Positions 62,774 to 64,000 of a stretch of 64,000 bases of DNA are shown here, piece after piece. The position numbers and the translations under genes were made by a program. This DNA is from Streptomyces mashuensis (lineage in GTDB: Bacteria > Actinomycetota > Actinomycetes > Streptomycetales > Streptomycetaceae), in contig NZ_BNBD01000005.1 in NCBI RefSeq assembly GCF_014654785.1, forward strand, positions 310,001 to 374,000, in the 5' to 3' direction. The notes below the pieces were generated by a model. The model was not told where the DNA came from and did not search any database. It saw nothing but the letters and a program-made list of their open reading frames with translations. Position 1 is the stretch's first letter. Each line of letters opens with the position of its first letter.

Positions 62774-63588
62774 GCCCGGGCCCCGGGGGCGCCCGCCACG
62801 AACTGCGCGCCGTACGCGTCGTGTGGCAGCGCGAGATGATGCACGTGCTCCGCAACCGCGGCCGGCTGGCCCTCACCCTCCTCCAGCCCGTCCTCTACCT
62901 GCTGGTCGTCGGTACGGGACTGGCCGCGCTCGTGCCCGACTCGGCGGGCGCCGGCGACTACCGCACGTACCTCTTCCCCGGCGTGCTGCTGATGACCGTG
63001 CAGATGCCGGCGATCGGCGTGGGCGCGTCCATCGTCTGGGACCGGGAGGCCGGCTTCCTGCGCGAGATGCTCGTCGCCCCCGTCCGCCGCGGCAGCCTGC
63101 TGCTGGGCAAGTGCGCGGGCGGCGCCACCGTCGCCACCTGCCAGGGCGTCCTCGTCATGGCCCTCGCCGGCACCGCCCACGTACCGCTGAGCCCCGGGCT
63201 CGCCGTCGCGCTCACCGCCGAACTGGCCGTGGTCTCCCTGGCCTTGACGGCGCTGACGGCGATGGCCGCCGTGTCCGTCAGCCGGCAGCAGACGTTCCAG
63301 GCGGGACTGGGGTTCGCGCTGATGCCCATGCTGTTCCTGTCCGGCGCCATGTTCCCGCTCGCCGGGCTGCCGCCGTGGCTCACGGTGCTGTGCCTGGCCG
63401 ACCCGCTGACGTACGCCGTCGACCTGTTGCGCCGCCCGGTGGCCGGCCACCTCGCGCACGTCCCCGCCGCCCCCGCCGCCTGGCCCACCGCCTGGCACCC
63501 CTCGACGGCCGCCGAACTCGCCGTGACGGCGGCGCTCGGCGTGACGGCGCTCGTCCTGGCGGCACGGCGCTTCGCGCGCCCGCGCTGA
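62770..63588 (+). CDS. ABC-2 type permease of the lasso cluster
   Basis: 272 residues from GTG 62770. Six helices: LALTLLQPVLYLLVVGTGLAAL, YLFPGVLLMTVQMPAIGVGASIV, GGATVATCQGVLVMALAGTA, LAVALTAELAVVSLALTALTAM, GLGFALMPMLFLSGAMFPLAGLPPW and a last one near the C-terminus. The LxxxRFPLxxLP-type motif (FPLAGLPPWL) places it in the DrrB/ABC-2 family. It forms the transporter with the ATPase upstream. Confidence 0.9.
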   Translation: MSPGPGGARHELRAVRVVWQREMMHVLRNRGRLALTLLQPVLYLLVVGTGLAALVPDSAGAGDYRTYLFPGVLLMTVQMPAIGVGASIVWDREAGFLREMLVAPVRRGSLLLGKCAGGATVATCQGVLVMALAGTAHVPLSPGLAVALTAELAVVSLALTALTAMAAVSVSRQQTFQAGLGFALMPMLFLSGAMFPLAGLPPWLTVLCLADPLTYAVDLLRRPVAGHLAHVPAAPAAWPTAWHPSTAAELAVTAALGVTALVLAARRFARPR

Positions 63589-63591
63589 GGG

Positions 63592-63621
63592 TGTTGATGC
63601 GGCGTTCAACGAACGTCAACA
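63592..63621 (+). promoter_or_regulatory. Nested palindrome upstream of the secreted-protein gene
   Basis: TGTTGA (63592-63597) and TCAACA (63616-63621) enclose CGTTC-AAC-GAACG (63603-63615). TAGCGT at 63631 could be a -10 box. A dimeric regulator could bind here. Confidence 0.5.
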
Positions 63622-63668
63622 CGCCCCCCGTAGCGTGAAGGCAGCCGAGTGACACAGGAGGCAAAACC

Positions 63669-64000
63669 TTGTCCGGTTTACGCAAGAGCCTGCGTCTGCG
63701 CACGACTTCTCTGGTGGCCGCGGGGGCGGCCACCGTCTTCCTGCTGACGACGGCGGCCAGTTCCCAGGCCGACCCGGCGCCGAAGCAGGAGCCGGCGGCC
63801 GTGGCCGCCGACGAGCTGAACACCGATTACCTCATCAACGACGTGCTGCCCGGTCAGTCCGGCGGCGGCCGCGGCGTGAGCGTGCAGTGGATCACCCCGT
63901 CCGGCCGCAACCCGTACAAGGAATGGGACTGGATCGAGATCAAGAAGGGCGGCGCCGACGGGAAGCGCGTGACATGGGAGTGGGCCTGCCCCAAGAACGA
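63669..64000 (+). CDS. Secreted protein, 3' end outside window
   Basis: At least 110 residues from TTG 63669 (GGAGG 7 bases upstream). An N-terminal Sec signal (basic LRKSLRLRTTS, then a hydrophobic AAGAATVFLLTTAA, ending near SSQA) is followed by DELNTDYLINDVLPGQSGGGRG and WITPSGRNPYKEWDWIEIKKGG; a CPKN near the window edge. No family recognised from this part. It has its own promoter region and may not belong to the lasso cluster. Confidence 0.7.
   Translation, partial: MSGLRKSLRLRTTSLVAAGAATVFLLTTAASSQADPAPKQEPAAVAADELNTDYLINDVLPGQSGGGRGVSVQWITPSGRNPYKEWDWIEIKKGGADGKRVTWEWACPKN

Overview
The window is very GC-rich, with overlapping start/stop codons, GTG/TTG starts and purine-rich Shine-Dalgarno sites, and it carries families typical of Streptomyces (SCO6880-like, SCO4848-like, DUF2690, ECF41, LAxTG sortase substrates). 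From memory, the housekeeping order (DUF6350-like, purN, purH, folD, DUF3017, mdh, betaine genes, trpS, YihY, DD-carboxypeptidase, SCO4848) follows the S. coelicolor SCO4812-SCO4850 core chromosome. No tRNA, rRNA, CRISPR array, integrase or transposase was seen.

Region 1 (1-14.9 kb) starts with the 3' end of a membrane protein gene (2-859). A compact type IV secretion-like block follows: a wall hydrolase operon on the minus strand (872-2815), then a plus-strand run of a MinD-like ATPase, a small two-helix membrane protein, a VirB8-like protein, a TrbL/VirB6-like channel, an SCO6880-family protein, a VirB4-like ATPase, a VirD4/TraG-like coupling ATPase, a DUF4913 protein, an unknown protein and a glycosyltransferase. 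I found no relaxase or integrase. Several of its genes use AT-rich codons unlike the flanks, so it looks like an acquired export or conjugation-derived apparatus inserted in core chromosome.

Region 2 (14.9-36 kb) is core metabolism: purN-purH, folD, three tandem XRE-HTH membrane regulators, mdh, a three-gene cluster carrying a shared Gly-rich motif, and a choline-to-glycine-betaine operon (aldehyde dehydrogenase, choline oxidase-type GMC enzyme, ABC importer with a double-length permease). Strong hairpin terminators close purH, folD/DUF3017 and mdh.

Region 3 (36-58.5 kb) is mixed: an AhpD-like/PEP-mutase-like pair with a divergent MocR regulator, an aminoglycoside-6-adenylyltransferase-like gene, two tiny zinc-ribbon genes beside a WGR/beta-propeller gene, a sortase substrate, a pair of divergent genes that both lost their 5' ends (a deletion scar near 43.54 kb), an ECF41 sigma factor with its target promoters, YgiB/YgiC-like genes, ornithine aminotransferase, trpS, a 2'-5' RNA ligase-like gene, YihY, a DD-carboxypeptidase, SCO4848 and a peptide-binding lipoprotein.

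Region 4 (58.7-63.6 kb) is a lasso-peptide cluster: cyclase, RRE (B1), leader protease (B2), three different tandem precursor genes of 45-46 codons, and an ABC exporter (ATPase plus permease). The three predicted cores share Gly1, an acidic residue at position 9 and an Ala-Gly end; the second carries two cysteines. This is the most interesting system in the window. The window ends inside a secreted-protein gene.
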